A DNA stretch of 64,000 nt from an uncultured Ruminococcus sp. (GTDB lineage: Bacteria > Bacillota > Clostridia > Oscillospirales > Ruminococcaceae). A program made the translations under genes and the position numbers. The notes beneath the pieces are model-generated. The model saw nothing but the letters and a program-made list of their open reading frames with translations, was not told the origin of the DNA and did no database searches. The stretch covers positions 1 through 64,000 of the forward strand of contig CANRDT010000009.1 of assembly GCA_947629455.1 (NCBI GenBank), read 5' to 3'. The stretch's first letter is position 1. Each line of letters opens with the position of its first letter. Positions 1 to 8,879 of this stretch are shown in pieces.

Positions 1-370
1 GCAAGGGGTGAATTTCAAAACAGTCCGGTGGACTGTTTTGAAAGAGGGGACGACCTACAAGAAGGGCGTCCCCTGAGCTTGGGCGGCATTTCTTTCCGCC
101 GCCGCTTGCGGCGGCAGCTACGCACCTATTACCGAAAATATTGTGGTACAAGGTCACAATGAGCATTTCTTACCTCTGTCCTCTTACATCTTACTTCTAA
201 ACGCCTATTGCCGAAAATATTGCGGATATAATTTAAATGCTATTCTCCCCCACAATGGGGGGGAGAACAGCCTGTTTCGGGCATTATTTTTTCCAAAACA
301 GTATTATCAAATCACCTTGACCGTTTGATATAAACTTCAAAACGATCACTTAACATCAATGTCCTTCAAA
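1..370. repeat. Intergenic mosaic of dispersed repeat modules
   Basis: There is no credible gene here. From left to right it holds the hairpin around ACAGTCCGGTGGACTGT (13-43), a second hairpin (about 46-74) whose GGGGACG...CGTCCCC arms pair, a CCGCC/GGCGG palindrome (about 96-116), the phrase 'tacgcacctatt' (119-130), short heptamer-like tracts (170-200), the block 'cgcctattgccgaaaatatt' (201-220) and a C/G hairpin (243-272). The same modules recur near 31.1, 42.3, 43.8, 46.4 and 48.4 kb, so this is a repeat cluster, cut by the window edge on the left. Confidence 0.75.
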
Positions 371-1717
371 TCACATCGCAAGCGTGCCGCTCTCGCTTTC
401 GTAGAGTATCAGTATCTGCTCTTCCTTGCCGGTATATGCGTTGATATACACCAACACGTTCCGATCGTCCTCGGTACGGCATTTAAATTCATAACATAAC
501 AGCTCCTCGGTGGAATCGGAGGGTATCACCGCCAGACTGCGCGACTTTACCGTCAGCTTGGGCGAAACCTTTTTCTGAGCGTCGAGAATGGATATCCTGC
601 CGTCCTTAAACTCGCGTTTCTGGTGATTTACAAGATAACCGCGCGCGTCGTATCCGAGTATTTCTCCGTTATCCATAGCGACCGAGATCTTTATAAGATC
701 GGTATAGCATACCGTGCCGTCATAGCTGTACGCATAATTTATCACCAGCGCGTTGTTGTATTCCTCGTAGTAGGTGCGCTCCATGGAAAGTACGCCGAGC
801 TTTTCAAGCAGCTTGTCGGCATTGTTTATAGCCTCTTCTCTTGAGATAGAGATCTCGTTTACCTGACGGCTTTTGAGGAAATATGAAATATATCCGCCGT
901 TTTTCGTGACCGCACAGGTAAGAGCGCCGTCCTTATCCGAAAATACCCACGAAGGCATTTTGCCCTCCTCTTCGGAAGTTTCTTTTATATCCGCCGAATT
1001 GATATTGAGCGCCATTGCACAGCGTTCAAGCGCTTTCTGTTTTGTTACCTGCGGAGCATTTTCAGTCATCAAAGGCTTTTTCTCCAGAATGTGATCCGAA
1101 AACGGTCCGTCATAAATAAGCGAGGGATAGGAATCAAAGCCCTCCTCGAAATCCTCAAACCCCTCCGTAACGGTGGGAGCTTTTTCTCCGCTTTGGGGCG
1201 AGGACTCCTTTGCCGCCGCGCTCAGAATTATCTCACCGCTCGTTATGCCGTTTTCAAGCTCCCACATATCGTCGCAAAGACGTCGGGAAAAATCATGCAG
1301 CGACGAAAGCTTTTGGTACTCGTCATCGGTTATCTCCTCCCCCTCGCGCACCTTTTCCGAGATCGAAAGCGCATAGTTTCCTACCTGCGAAAGGAATTTA
1401 TAGGTATTTTCAAGCTGGAGCTCCTCGACGGGCAACTGCGCAAGAGCCGCTTTTGCCGTGGAAGAATCCCTCCAGAGCTGCTGCGCAAGGTTCTGGTGCA
1501 TATCCGCAGTGCCGGCATAAAGTTCTTTTTGCAGGGTATTATTGATATTGTCCGCCGCAGCTGAAAGCTCCTCGACCGCACGCATATAATTGTATTCCAA
1601 CGCCAGTGAATTAAGCTCATTGCGGCGCATAAGCTGGATATTTCTCGCCGCAAGCACTGCGCCTGCCGCCACGGCGAAAGAACATATCCTTATCAAAGTT
1701 CTTCTCGTTATCGACAT
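371..1717 (-). CDS. ypeB: Germination/spore-cortex protein YpeB
   Basis: The 448-residue protein has one N-terminal membrane segment (about residues 7-25), a long helical region and a C-terminal half of PepSY-like repeats. The phrase FSDHILEKKP (residues 206-215), preceded by YDGP, is typical of YpeB. In Bacillus and many clostridia YpeB partners the cortex-lytic enzyme SleB in the spore and is needed for its localisation and stability. I chose the ATG at 1717 because AGGAGGAA lies just upstream; a longer frame to 1762 has no such site. No sleB lies next to it, which is unusual because the two normally form an operon. The gene stands alone on the minus strand, with repeats downstream. Confidence 0.88.
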   Translation of the reverse strand: MSITRRTLIRICSFAVAAGAVLAARNIQLMRRNELNSLALEYNYMRAVEELSAAADNINNTLQKELYAGTADMHQNLAQQLWRDSSTAKAALAQLPVEELQLENTYKFLSQVGNYALSISEKVREGEEITDDEYQKLSSLHDFSRRLCDDMWELENGITSGEIILSAAAKESSPQSGEKAPTVTEGFEDFEEGFDSYPSLIYDGPFSDHILEKKPLMTENAPQVTKQKALERCAMALNINSADIKETSEEEGKMPSWVFSDKDGALTCAVTKNGGYISYFLKSRQVNEISISREEAINNADKLLEKLGVLSMERTYYEEYNNALVINYAYSYDGTVCYTDLIKISVAMDNGEILGYDARGYLVNHQKREFKDGRISILDAQKKVSPKLTVKSRSLAVIPSDSTEELLCYEFKCRTEDDRNVLVYINAYTGKEEQILILYESESGTLAM

Positions 1718-1876
1718 AAGTTCCTCCTGATCTGCTACAGAATTTACTATAGTACTTTCCAATACTTTCTTCCGACTTTTGTGGAAGGATTAATGGTAGT
1801 ATGTGATAAAGATATAATAATATACATAAGAATTTATTTTGCATTTTAAAAATGCAGATCAAAAAGAACATACGCA

Positions 1877-1917
1877 AAAAGCTGTTTCCCTCACTGTCAG
1901 CAAGGGAAACAGCTTTT
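1877..1917 (-). terminator. Hairpin terminator downstream of the sigma gene
   Basis: The arms AAAAGCTGTTTCCCT and AGGGAAACAGCTTTT pair perfectly around a short loop and end in T/A-rich flanks, so it could stop transcription on either strand. It is the first strong hairpin after the minus-strand sigma gene; a MITE lies between them. Confidence 0.55.
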
Positions 1918-1958
1918 ATTTATCTATGCGGCAAAAAGAAACAGTGGAGCATTTGCGT

Positions 1959-2255
1959 CATGGAAATCAATTTTTAAATTTTATGTAAGCATTTTAATAT
2001 TTTTTATCGGTTCAGGCTGCCTTTTGGGTTATTTTTCCTCCGCCAACGGCGGAGGAAAAATAATTTAATGTTATATTCTCCGCCGTTGGCGGAGGTCCTC
2101 CCGGACGGGGCATTTCTGCCCGTCCAAGGTACATATCGCTCCTGTTTTATAAATGGGGCGGAGAAAGTTTTTTTGCATATTATGTTATTTCTTTGCTTTG
2201 TGACAGAGAATATAACTATAAGGCTAAAAGTACTCTCATAAAATTGATTTCCGTG
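1959..2255. mobile_element. MITE copy A
   Basis: A non-coding element of 297 bp. Its ends are inverted: CATGGAAATCAATTTTTAAA on the left and, on the other strand, CACGGAAATCAATTTTATGA on the right. It is flanked by CATTTGCGT (1950-1958) and CATTTGCAT (2256-2264), an 8/9 match consistent with a 9-bp target duplication. Inside are hairpins made of CCTCCGCC/GGCGGAGG arms. It has no open frame, so it must be moved in trans. The left 120 bp match copy B read in the opposite direction. Confidence 0.8.
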
Positions 2256-2267
2256 CATTTGCATTTC

Positions 2268-3893
2268 TCATTCATTTATGCACAGCACCGAAAGCGTCGT
2301 CTTTTTCTGTATTTCCGAAAGCGGTCTCAGTTCGCCGCGATCGAGCAGTATCTCTATAACTTTCGGTATCATAATGCCGCTGCCAAGGCAGTTTGAATAA
2401 TAACATTCCAGCGTTTCGTGCATATGCTGCGGAAAATGCTTTTTGTTCTCATTTATCACCCGTTCGTCCATTTTTCGGGAAAATTCCGTCACCTCGTTGG
2501 GAACTGCTATCTTGTCGTTCAGTCCGCTGAAAAACGCCGAGACAATGTCCTCGCTGCATTTTATCCTCATCACCGCAGGCTGCACTCTGTCCTCATAGAG
2601 ATACCCCTTGTCGCACAGCCGTTTGTAACCCTCCTGAGAAAGCGCGTCTTTTCCGTACCTTATAAACTTCGTGAGCTGCTGCCAGTCCTCCTGCAAATTA
2701 TCCTGCCAGCCGCCCTTTCTGTCCGTGTATCGGCAGTCAACAGATATGCTTTCAAATATCTCTTCGGCAGGCGCGTCGTTTATGCCCCTTGTCATATATC
2801 CGCAGCACCAGTAGGGATTTGGCTGCTCGACGGTAATGGAAATATCGTCCTCAACGTTTGCATGGGCTATAAAATCTCCGCCGTCGGGACGCTTGACCGT
2901 GTATTTTTCAAACATCTCATCGGCAAAGAGTATAAGTCTTCTTACTGCCAGCATTACCACGCTGTATTTCAGGAAGTTTAGATCTCCCCCGTCGCAGGAA
3001 AGTCCCCAGTGGTCTTTGTCGTTTTCAAAAGCTTCAAACACCTTTGGCAGATACTTATCGCAGATAAACTGTGCCGCATCAGAATATATCTGCGAAAAGT
3101 CTGCCTTGTCCCTGCCGTCATAAAGCAGCATATTCGTGCGATATTTCGGGTCGTTCGTGTTGTCGAGCCTGTCGATGTAGGCGTACTCCACCAGTTTTTT
3201 CAGATCATCCGAAACATACACCTGCGGCACACCCACCGCCCTTGCGATCTCTTTAAGCGTTTTAGGTTCGCGGTAGCAAGCCCATGCAATGTTTTGTTTA
3301 AGGCGCGTATCGAACATATCGTTTGTATCTCCGTTTGCGCCCGGAGAGCCGCTGTGTCCCATATTTGTAAATATTATCGGATTAAGCTGTGTATTCTGTT
3401 CGCCCAAATTCATAGTTATACCCTCTTTCAGTCTGCTTCTCGCGTCAGACAAATGCCATTTTACGGTACCCTGCGATATTTTCAGCTTGTCTGCTATCTC
3501 TGTCACCGAACGTTTTTCATAATAGTGCATATAGATCACAGTGCGCTGCCGCTGAGAAAGATACCCTATCTCGCGCCGAAGCATTTCCTCCGTTTCGGTT
3601 TCTTCTGCCGATGTGTCTTCGGGGGCGGCTATCACCATGCCGTCAATGCTGACAAAATTTCTGCCGCGTGAAAGGCTGTCAATGTAATGCGCGTACACGT
3701 TTCTTGCTATCCTGTAAACATAGCCGTCAACATTCACAATGCCGTCAGCTTTAAGAAACGAGCGGTACACCTCATACACAATATCCGAAGCCAGTTCGCG
3801 CGCGCCGTCAATGGTGTGCAGTTTATCGAGCGCAAAGCCGAATATTCTGTCCATATACTGATAAATGTATTTGTCTGCAAGTTGTTTTTCCAT
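2268..3893 (-). CDS. ECF-like sigma-70 family factor with long C-terminal extension
   Basis: The first ~165 residues are a compact sigma factor: a region-2-like segment (ELASDIVYEVYRSF, DGYVYRIARNVYAHY), then a region-4 helix-turn-helix (LSQRQRTVIYMHYYEKRS, ITEIADKLKISQ-like, GTVKWHLSDARSRLKEG). About 375 more residues follow, which no minimal ECF factor has. The extension begins with a winged-helix-like stretch (LKEIARAVGVPQVYVSDDLKKL, about residues 205-235) and continues into a globular domain of unknown function with CDGGDLNF and PYWCCGYM. Start at 3893 is set by GGAGG eight bases upstream; the frame could extend to 3920 without such a site. It lies between two inverted MITEs and no anti-sigma gene is adjacent. 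The extension may act as a built-in sensor or regulator; that is inference. Confidence 0.8.
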   Translation of the reverse strand: MEKQLADKYIYQYMDRIFGFALDKLHTIDGARELASDIVYEVYRSFLKADGIVNVDGYVYRIARNVYAHYIDSLSRGRNFVSIDGMVIAAPEDTSAEETETEEMLRREIGYLSQRQRTVIYMHYYEKRSVTEIADKLKISQGTVKWHLSDARSRLKEGITMNLGEQNTQLNPIIFTNMGHSGSPGANGDTNDMFDTRLKQNIAWACYREPKTLKEIARAVGVPQVYVSDDLKKLVEYAYIDRLDNTNDPKYRTNMLLYDGRDKADFSQIYSDAAQFICDKYLPKVFEAFENDKDHWGLSCDGGDLNFLKYSVVMLAVRRLILFADEMFEKYTVKRPDGGDFIAHANVEDDISITVEQPNPYWCCGYMTRGINDAPAEEIFESISVDCRYTDRKGGWQDNLQEDWQQLTKFIRYGKDALSQEGYKRLCDKGYLYEDRVQPAVMRIKCSEDIVSAFFSGLNDKIAVPNEVTEFSRKMDERVINENKKHFPQHMHETLECYYSNCLGSGIMIPKVIEILLDRGELRPLSEIQKKTTLSVLCINE

Positions 3894-4004
3894 ATCGAAT
3901 GCCTCCGGAAGCGTTCTCATATATATAGTGCTTATCTTTCCCGAAAGGTTGGGCAGGCTGAAATCGCGTACCGATACTTAAAATGATCCGCCGCAGGCTC
4001 TCAC

Positions 4005-4218
4005 CACGGAAATCAATTTTATAGGAGTGTTTTTATTCTTATAATTATATTTTGCTCAGTCAGACGAGATTTTTGTTATATTCTCCGCCGCAGGCGGAGA
4101 ATATAACATTAAATTATTTTTCCTCCGCCGCTGGCGGAGGAAAAATAACCCAAAAGGCAGCCTGAACCGATAAAAAATATTAAAATGCTTACATAAAATT
4201 TAAAAATTGATTTCCATG
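4005..4218. mobile_element. MITE copy B
   Basis: An element of 214 bp with ends CACGGAAATCAATTTTA and, on the other strand, CATGGAAATCAATTTTTAAA. A perfect 9-bp duplication, GGCTCTCAC, flanks it at 3996-4004 and 4219-4227. Two CTCCGCC/GGCGGAG hairpins sit in its centre. It lies upstream of the sigma gene, inverted relative to copy A. Confidence 0.88.
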
Positions 4219-4274
4219 GGCTCTCACTGTCTTACCTCTTACCTCTTAAAAGCGCAGCGTTCTGACTTCTGAAA

Positions 4275-4303
4275 GAAAAAACCGCCGCAAAACCGCGGCG
4301 GTC
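4275..4303 (-). terminator. Intrinsic terminator of nifJ
   Basis: Read on the minus strand, GACCGCCGCGGTTTTGCGGCGGT forms a GC-rich hairpin followed directly by six T. It starts about 22 bp after the nifJ stop codon. Confidence 0.85.
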
Positions 4304-4325
4304 TTTAAGATATTTTTGCGAAAAA

Positions 4326-7300
4326 TTATTTCTCGTTGTTGTAGAGATTTGCGTATCTTACCAGATAATCATATCTGTCAGCCGCATTCTTTACAGCCTT
4401 GCTGAACAGCTTTTCGGCTCTCTCGGGATTCTGTCTTGCCAGAGCGTTGTAACGTACCTCGCCCATCAGGAAGTCCTTATAATCCTTGCTGGGAGCCTTG
4501 GAATCCAGAGTGAACGGATTCTTGCCCTCTTCCTTGAGCGCGGGATTGTATCTGTACAGGTGCCAGTAACCGCACTCTACAGCCTTCTTCTCCTCGGTCT
4601 GAGCGATAGACATACCGCCCTTGATACCGTGGTTGATACAAGGAGCATAAGCGATTATCAGCGAAGGTCCGTGATAAGCCTCAGCCTCGGCAATAGCCTT
4701 GATGCACTGGTTCATATCCGCGCCCATTGCAACGTGAGCGACATATACATAACCGTAGCTCATAGCGATACCTGCCAGATCCTTCTTCTTTACTTCCTTA
4801 CCGGCAGCAGCAAACTGTGCGATAGCGCCTGTAGGAGTGGACTTAGAGGACTGTCCGCCCGTGTTGGAGTAAACCTCGGTATCGAATACGAAGATGTTTA
4901 CGTCCTCGCCGGAAGCGATAACGTGATCCAGTCCGGAGAATCCGATGTCGTATGCCCAGCCGTCACCGCCGAAGATCCACAGCGATTTCTTGCGCAGGAA
5001 GTCTGCGTCTTTGAGGATCTCCTCGGCAGCCTTGGTCTTTGACTTCTTCAGAGCGTCTATAAGAGCGTCTGTAGCAGGCGAATTTGCCGCGCCGTCGTCG
5101 ATCGTGGAGAGATAACCCTCGATCGCAGTCTTAAGACCGGCAGCCTTGGTGGTCTTTTCAAGCTCGAGTACCTTGGCGATAGTTCTCTGTCTGATCGTGT
5201 TCTGAGCTAAGAACATACCGTAGCCGTACTCTGCGTTATCTTCAAACAGCGAGTTTGCCCAAGCGGGACCCTTGCCGTTCTTGTTGGTGGTGTAAGGAGT
5301 CGAAGGCGCTGAACCGCCCCAGATAGAAGAACATCCGGTAGCGTTGGCGATATACATTCTGTCGCCGAAGAGCTGAGTTACCAGCTTGGCGTAAGGAGTT
5401 TCGCCGCAGCCTGCGCACGCGCCCGAAAATTCAAGCAGCGGCTGCTTGAACTGCGAACCCTTGACGGAAGTCTCCTTGAACTTAGCCAGAACTTCCGGCT
5501 TTTCGTCAAGCGTAAGACCGTAGTTGAATACCTCCTGCTCTGCGAGCTGTGTTTCCAGAGGCATCATATTCAGAGCCTTGTTGCCCTTCTTGCCGGGACA
5601 TACGTTTACGCACGAGCCGCAGCCTGTGCAGTCCAGAGCAGACATAGTCATAACGAAGTTGTATCCGGGCATACCTACCATAGGAACGGCTTTCTCCTGA
5701 GCAAGCTTGGGAGCTTTCTTCAGCTCGGCGTCGGTCATTACTACGGGGCGGATGACCGCATGAGGACATACATAAGAGCAGAAGTTGCACTGGATACAAT
5801 TCTGACTGTTCCAGCAGGGAACGTCTACTGCGATACCTCTCTTCTCGAATGCGGCAGAACCCTGCGGGAAAGTACCGTCAGCCATATCAACGAATGTAGA
5901 TACGGGCAGATCGTCGCCCTTCTGAGCGTTGCAGGGGATCTGGATCTCGTTTACGAACTTCTCGAGTACCTTGTTAGCGCACTGAGCCTTGGGCATACCC
6001 ATCGGAGAATCGGGAGCGTTCTTCCACTCCTCGGGAACTGCGACTTCAACGACCTGCTGATAGCCGGCGTCGATAGCGTCGTGGTTCATCTTTACGATAG
6101 CCTCGCCCTTCTTGGAGTAAGACGCGGTAGCTGCGTCCTTCATATACTTGACTGCCTCGTCGATCGGAATGATGTTGGCAAGCTTGAAGAATGCGGACTG
6201 CAAAACGGTGTTGATCCTGTTTCCGAGACCGATCTCTTTACCGATCTTAACGCCGTTGATCGTGTAGAACTTGATATTGTTCTGAGCGATATATCTCTTT
6301 ACCTGTCCGGGGAGCTTGGTCTCGAGCTCTGCGGCATCCCACTGACAGTTAAGCAGGAATGTTCCGCCCGGCTTGATGTCCGATACCATATCGTACTTGT
6401 CGATATAGGATTCATTATGGCAGGCAACGAAATCAGCCTGATTGATAAGATAAGTCGACTTGATGGGAGTCTTGCCGAATCTCAGGTGAGAAACGGTCAC
6501 GCCGCCCGATTTCTTGGAGTCGTATGCAAAGTATGCCTGAGCATAGAGATCGGTGTGGTCGCCGATGATCTTGATCGAGTTCTTGTTCGCGCCGACCGTA
6601 CCGTCCGCGCCGAGTCCCCAGAATTTGCAGGCGGTAGTGCCGGCAGGAGCGGAATCGAGCTTATCCTCAACTTCAAGAGAAAGGTGAGTAACGTCGTCGT
6701 TGATACCGATGGTGAATCTGGGCTTGTAGGTATCCTTCCATGAAGCGTTCCAGTAAACAGCCTTGATCTGTGCGGGAGTGGTATCCTTTGAACCGAGACC
6801 GTATCTGCCGGACGCAACGGGAATGTCGTGGAACTGAGTGCCCTTGAGAGCGGCAACAACGTCCAGATAGAGAGGCTCGCCGAGCGAACCGGGCTCTTTC
6901 GTTCTGTCGAGAACGGAGATCTGCTCGCAGGTGGCAGGGATAGCCTGTACCAGTCTGTCGGCAGCGAAAGGTCTGTAAAGTCTTACCTTGACAAGACCGA
7001 GCTTTGTGCCCTCGTTAGCGTTCAGATAGTCGATGGTTTCTTCAATGGTATCGCATACCGAACCCATAGCCACGATAACGTGAGTAGCGTCGGGAGCGCC
7101 GTAGTAGTTGAACAGCTTGTAATCCGAACCGATCTTTTCGTTGACCTTGTTCATATACTCCTCAACGACGTCGGGAACTGCATTATAATAGGTGTTGCAA
7201 GCCTCGCGTGCCTGGAAGAAGATGTCGCCGTTCTGAGCGGTACCGCGCAGTACGGGGTGTTCGGGATTGATCGCTCTGTTGCGGAATTCCTGTACGGCGT

Positions 7301-7892
7301 CCATATCTACCATTTCGGCAACGTCCGCCTTGTCCCATGTCTCGATCTTCTGGATCTCGTGAGAGGTCCTGAATCCGTCGAAGAAGTGGAGGAAAGGAAC
7401 TCTTCCCTTAATGGTGGAGAGATGAGCGATAGTGCCCAGATCCATAACTTCCTGAACGTTTGAAGAACAGAGCATTGCGAAACCGGTCTGACGGCAGGCG
7501 TAAACGTCCGAATGATCGCCGAAGATGTTCAGAGCGTGAGACGCTACACATCTTGCCGATACATGGATAACGCAGGGGAGCAGCTCGCCGGCGATCTTGT
7601 ACATATTGGGGATCATCAGCAGAAGTCCCTGTGAAGCGGTGTAAGTAGTGGTCAGCGCACCTGCGGCGAGAGAGCCGTGAACAGTACCTGACGCACCTGC
7701 CTCGGACTGCATTTCGGCAACTTTTACGGGAGTGCCGAAAATATTGGTCTGCCCCTTAGCCGACCACTGGTCGGTGACCTCAGCCATAACTGAAGAAGGG
7801 GTGATTGGATAGATAGCAGCGACTTCTGTAAAGGGATATGACGCCCAAGCAGCAGCGTTGTTTCCGTCCATGGTTTTCATTTTTCTTGCCAT
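4326..7892 (-). CDS. nifJ: Pyruvate:ferredoxin (flavodoxin) oxidoreductase
   Basis: This single-chain enzyme of 1188 residues oxidises pyruvate with CoA to acetyl-CoA and CO2, passing electrons to ferredoxin or flavodoxin in the cytoplasm. The N-terminus (MKTMDGNNAAAWASY, YPITPSSVMAE) is the pyruvate-binding domain. Two 4Fe-4S motifs, CIQCNFCSYVCP and CTGCGSCVNVCPG, lie about two thirds along. The thiamine diphosphate domain carries CAGCGETPYAKL, GGDGWAYDIGF and SNTGGQSSKSTP. Length fits the family. The start at 7892 (MARKMKTMDG) follows GAAAGGAA; the frame extends 24 codons further without support. It is monocistronic, with its own promoter and terminator, and is probably the main source of acetyl-CoA for the nearby fatty-acid genes. 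Confidence 0.97.
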   Translation of the reverse strand: MARKMKTMDGNNAAAWASYPFTEVAAIYPITPSSVMAEVTDQWSAKGQTNIFGTPVKVAEMQSEAGASGTVHGSLAAGALTTTYTASQGLLLMIPNMYKIAGELLPCVIHVSARCVASHALNIFGDHSDVYACRQTGFAMLCSSNVQEVMDLGTIAHLSTIKGRVPFLHFFDGFRTSHEIQKIETWDKADVAEMVDMDAVQEFRNRAINPEHPVLRGTAQNGDIFFQAREACNTYYNAVPDVVEEYMNKVNEKIGSDYKLFNYYGAPDATHVIVAMGSVCDTIEETIDYLNANEGTKLGLVKVRLYRPFAADRLVQAIPATCEQISVLDRTKEPGSLGEPLYLDVVAALKGTQFHDIPVASGRYGLGSKDTTPAQIKAVYWNASWKDTYKPRFTIGINDDVTHLSLEVEDKLDSAPAGTTACKFWGLGADGTVGANKNSIKIIGDHTDLYAQAYFAYDSKKSGGVTVSHLRFGKTPIKSTYLINQADFVACHNESYIDKYDMVSDIKPGGTFLLNCQWDAAELETKLPGQVKRYIAQNNIKFYTINGVKIGKEIGLGNRINTVLQSAFFKLANIIPIDEAVKYMKDAATASYSKKGEAIVKMNHDAIDAGYQQVVEVAVPEEWKNAPDSPMGMPKAQCANKVLEKFVNEIQIPCNAQKGDDLPVSTFVDMADGTFPQGSAAFEKRGIAVDVPCWNSQNCIQCNFCSYVCPHAVIRPVVMTDAELKKAPKLAQEKAVPMVGMPGYNFVMTMSALDCTGCGSCVNVCPGKKGNKALNMMPLETQLAEQEVFNYGLTLDEKPEVLAKFKETSVKGSQFKQPLLEFSGACAGCGETPYAKLVTQLFGDRMYIANATGCSSIWGGSAPSTPYTTNKNGKGPAWANSLFEDNAEYGYGMFLAQNTIRQRTIAKVLELEKTTKAAGLKTAIEGYLSTIDDGAANSPATDALIDALKKSKTKAAEEILKDADFLRKKSLWIFGGDGWAYDIGFSGLDHVIASGEDVNIFVFDTEVYSNTGGQSSKSTPTGAIAQFAAAGKEVKKKDLAGIAMSYGYVYVAHVAMGADMNQCIKAIAEAEAYHGPSLIIAYAPCINHGIKGGMSIAQTEEKKAVECGYWHLYRYNPALKEEGKNPFTLDSKAPSKDYKDFLMGEVRYNALARQNPERAEKLFSKAVKNAADRYDYLVRYANLYNNEK

Positions 7893-8046
7893 TTTAGAAT
7901 CATTCCTTTCTCGATATTCGCAGGCTGACCCTGCGCACACGCAATGCGTGACAGATAACTTCATTGCAGATCCTTGTCCGCTGCAAGATCGGCGGAATCG
8001 GTATGTGGAAAAATTTCACAGCACGTTGATCTGCTTTAACTATTCC

Positions 8047-8075
8047 ATTATAACATTTAATTTTCGTCTTGTAAA
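8047..8075 (-). promoter_or_regulatory. Promoter of nifJ
   Basis: On the minus strand TTTACA (8070-8075) and TATAAT (8047-8052) are 17 bp apart. The predicted start leaves a leader of about 150 nt before nifJ. Confidence 0.7.
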
Positions 8076-8137
8076 TAGGTTTGCGCAAAAATTTATCTTT
8101 TAACTATTATTTTTTTGCCGACAAATTTTAATACGGG

Positions 8138-8863
8138 TCATATTTTCAGCATAGCGGCGATGTCTTTTTCGTCAGCATAGGGATAAAGCTCCTTTGCGCG
8201 GTTCATTATATCCGCGAAAGACTCTGACGGATCGCGTCTGTAATCCGAAGTCACAAGATCGTATCCCCACATATGTTCGGGAGTTGAATACACTGCCACG
8301 CTCATACCGTATTCCTCGCCGCGCTTGTTCACGCGGTATCTGAAATCCCTTGCGGCAAGATAAGTCTGCATTTGCAGCTCTGTCACCATTCCGCCGAAAT
8401 TCTTTTCTCCGCCCTTGCCGAAGCCTGCTCCGCGGCGTATCTCAAAGGAAAAGAGCTCTTCGTTATCCTCAAAGAGATCCATAATTTTTTTCGATCTTGC
8501 GCGCGCAAGCCCTTCCTCATACAGCGAGTCGAAGTCGTAGCCGTCACGTCTGTAATTGACGAACAGGGGCAGCCATTCGAGCGAAATGAATCCCGCTTTC
8601 TTTGCAAAAAACTTTCCGTAGGCGACTTTTTTGCTGCGTGCCGCCCAAACTCTCCATTCCCAAGGGTCTTTTTCGGCGTTTCCGCTCCACCAGTATCTTG
8701 CGTCGGCGTGTTCCTCAACTGAAAAACCGTCCACCTGATTTTTAAAAAGCGGCAGAAAACCGACCTTGTTCACATATTCTATCAATCCGTCCGCATCGGC
8801 GATAATATCCTTATCGCCTGCCGCCGCTCCGTGCATTATCCATTCTCCGTTTTCGTATGCCAT
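8138..8863 (-). CDS. AlkZ-related family protein, function unknown
   Basis: A soluble protein of 241 residues with no signal peptide. It resembles a clostridial family that I recall being labelled AlkZ-related, with conserved-looking stretches VGFLPLFKNQVDGFSVEEH, ARYWWSGNAEKDPWEWR and YGKFFAKKAGFISLEWLP. AlkZ proteins are winged-helix DNA glycosylases for cross-links, but this protein is shorter and I cannot identify the catalytic QxQ motif, so a DNA-repair role is not shown. It is the last gene of the fabD operon, 16 bp after the beta-galactosidase, with AAGGAG before its ATG. Confidence 0.6.
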   Translation of the reverse strand: MAYENGEWIMHGAAAGDKDIIADADGLIEYVNKVGFLPLFKNQVDGFSVEEHADARYWWSGNAEKDPWEWRVWAARSKKVAYGKFFAKKAGFISLEWLPLFVNYRRDGYDFDSLYEEGLARARSKKIMDLFEDNEELFSFEIRRGAGFGKGGEKNFGGMVTELQMQTYLAARDFRYRVNKRGEEYGMSVAVYSTPEHMWGYDLVTSDYRRDPSESFADIMNRAKELYPYADEKDIAAMLKI

Positions 8864-8879
8864 TTTTTATTTTTACTCC

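Noticed and set aside
2004-2264. Open frame of 86 codons inside MITE copy A
   Set aside because: It runs through the hairpins of a non-coding repeat, has no ribosome site and is absent from copies B and C.
1959-4218. Composite transposon formed by MITE copies A and B
   Set aside because: Each copy has its own different 9-bp duplication, so they inserted separately.
5760-6743. Plus-strand open frame of 327 codons opposite nifJ
   Set aside because: It is the antisense shadow of a strongly conserved enzyme gene; no promoter, ribosome site or recognisable domain.
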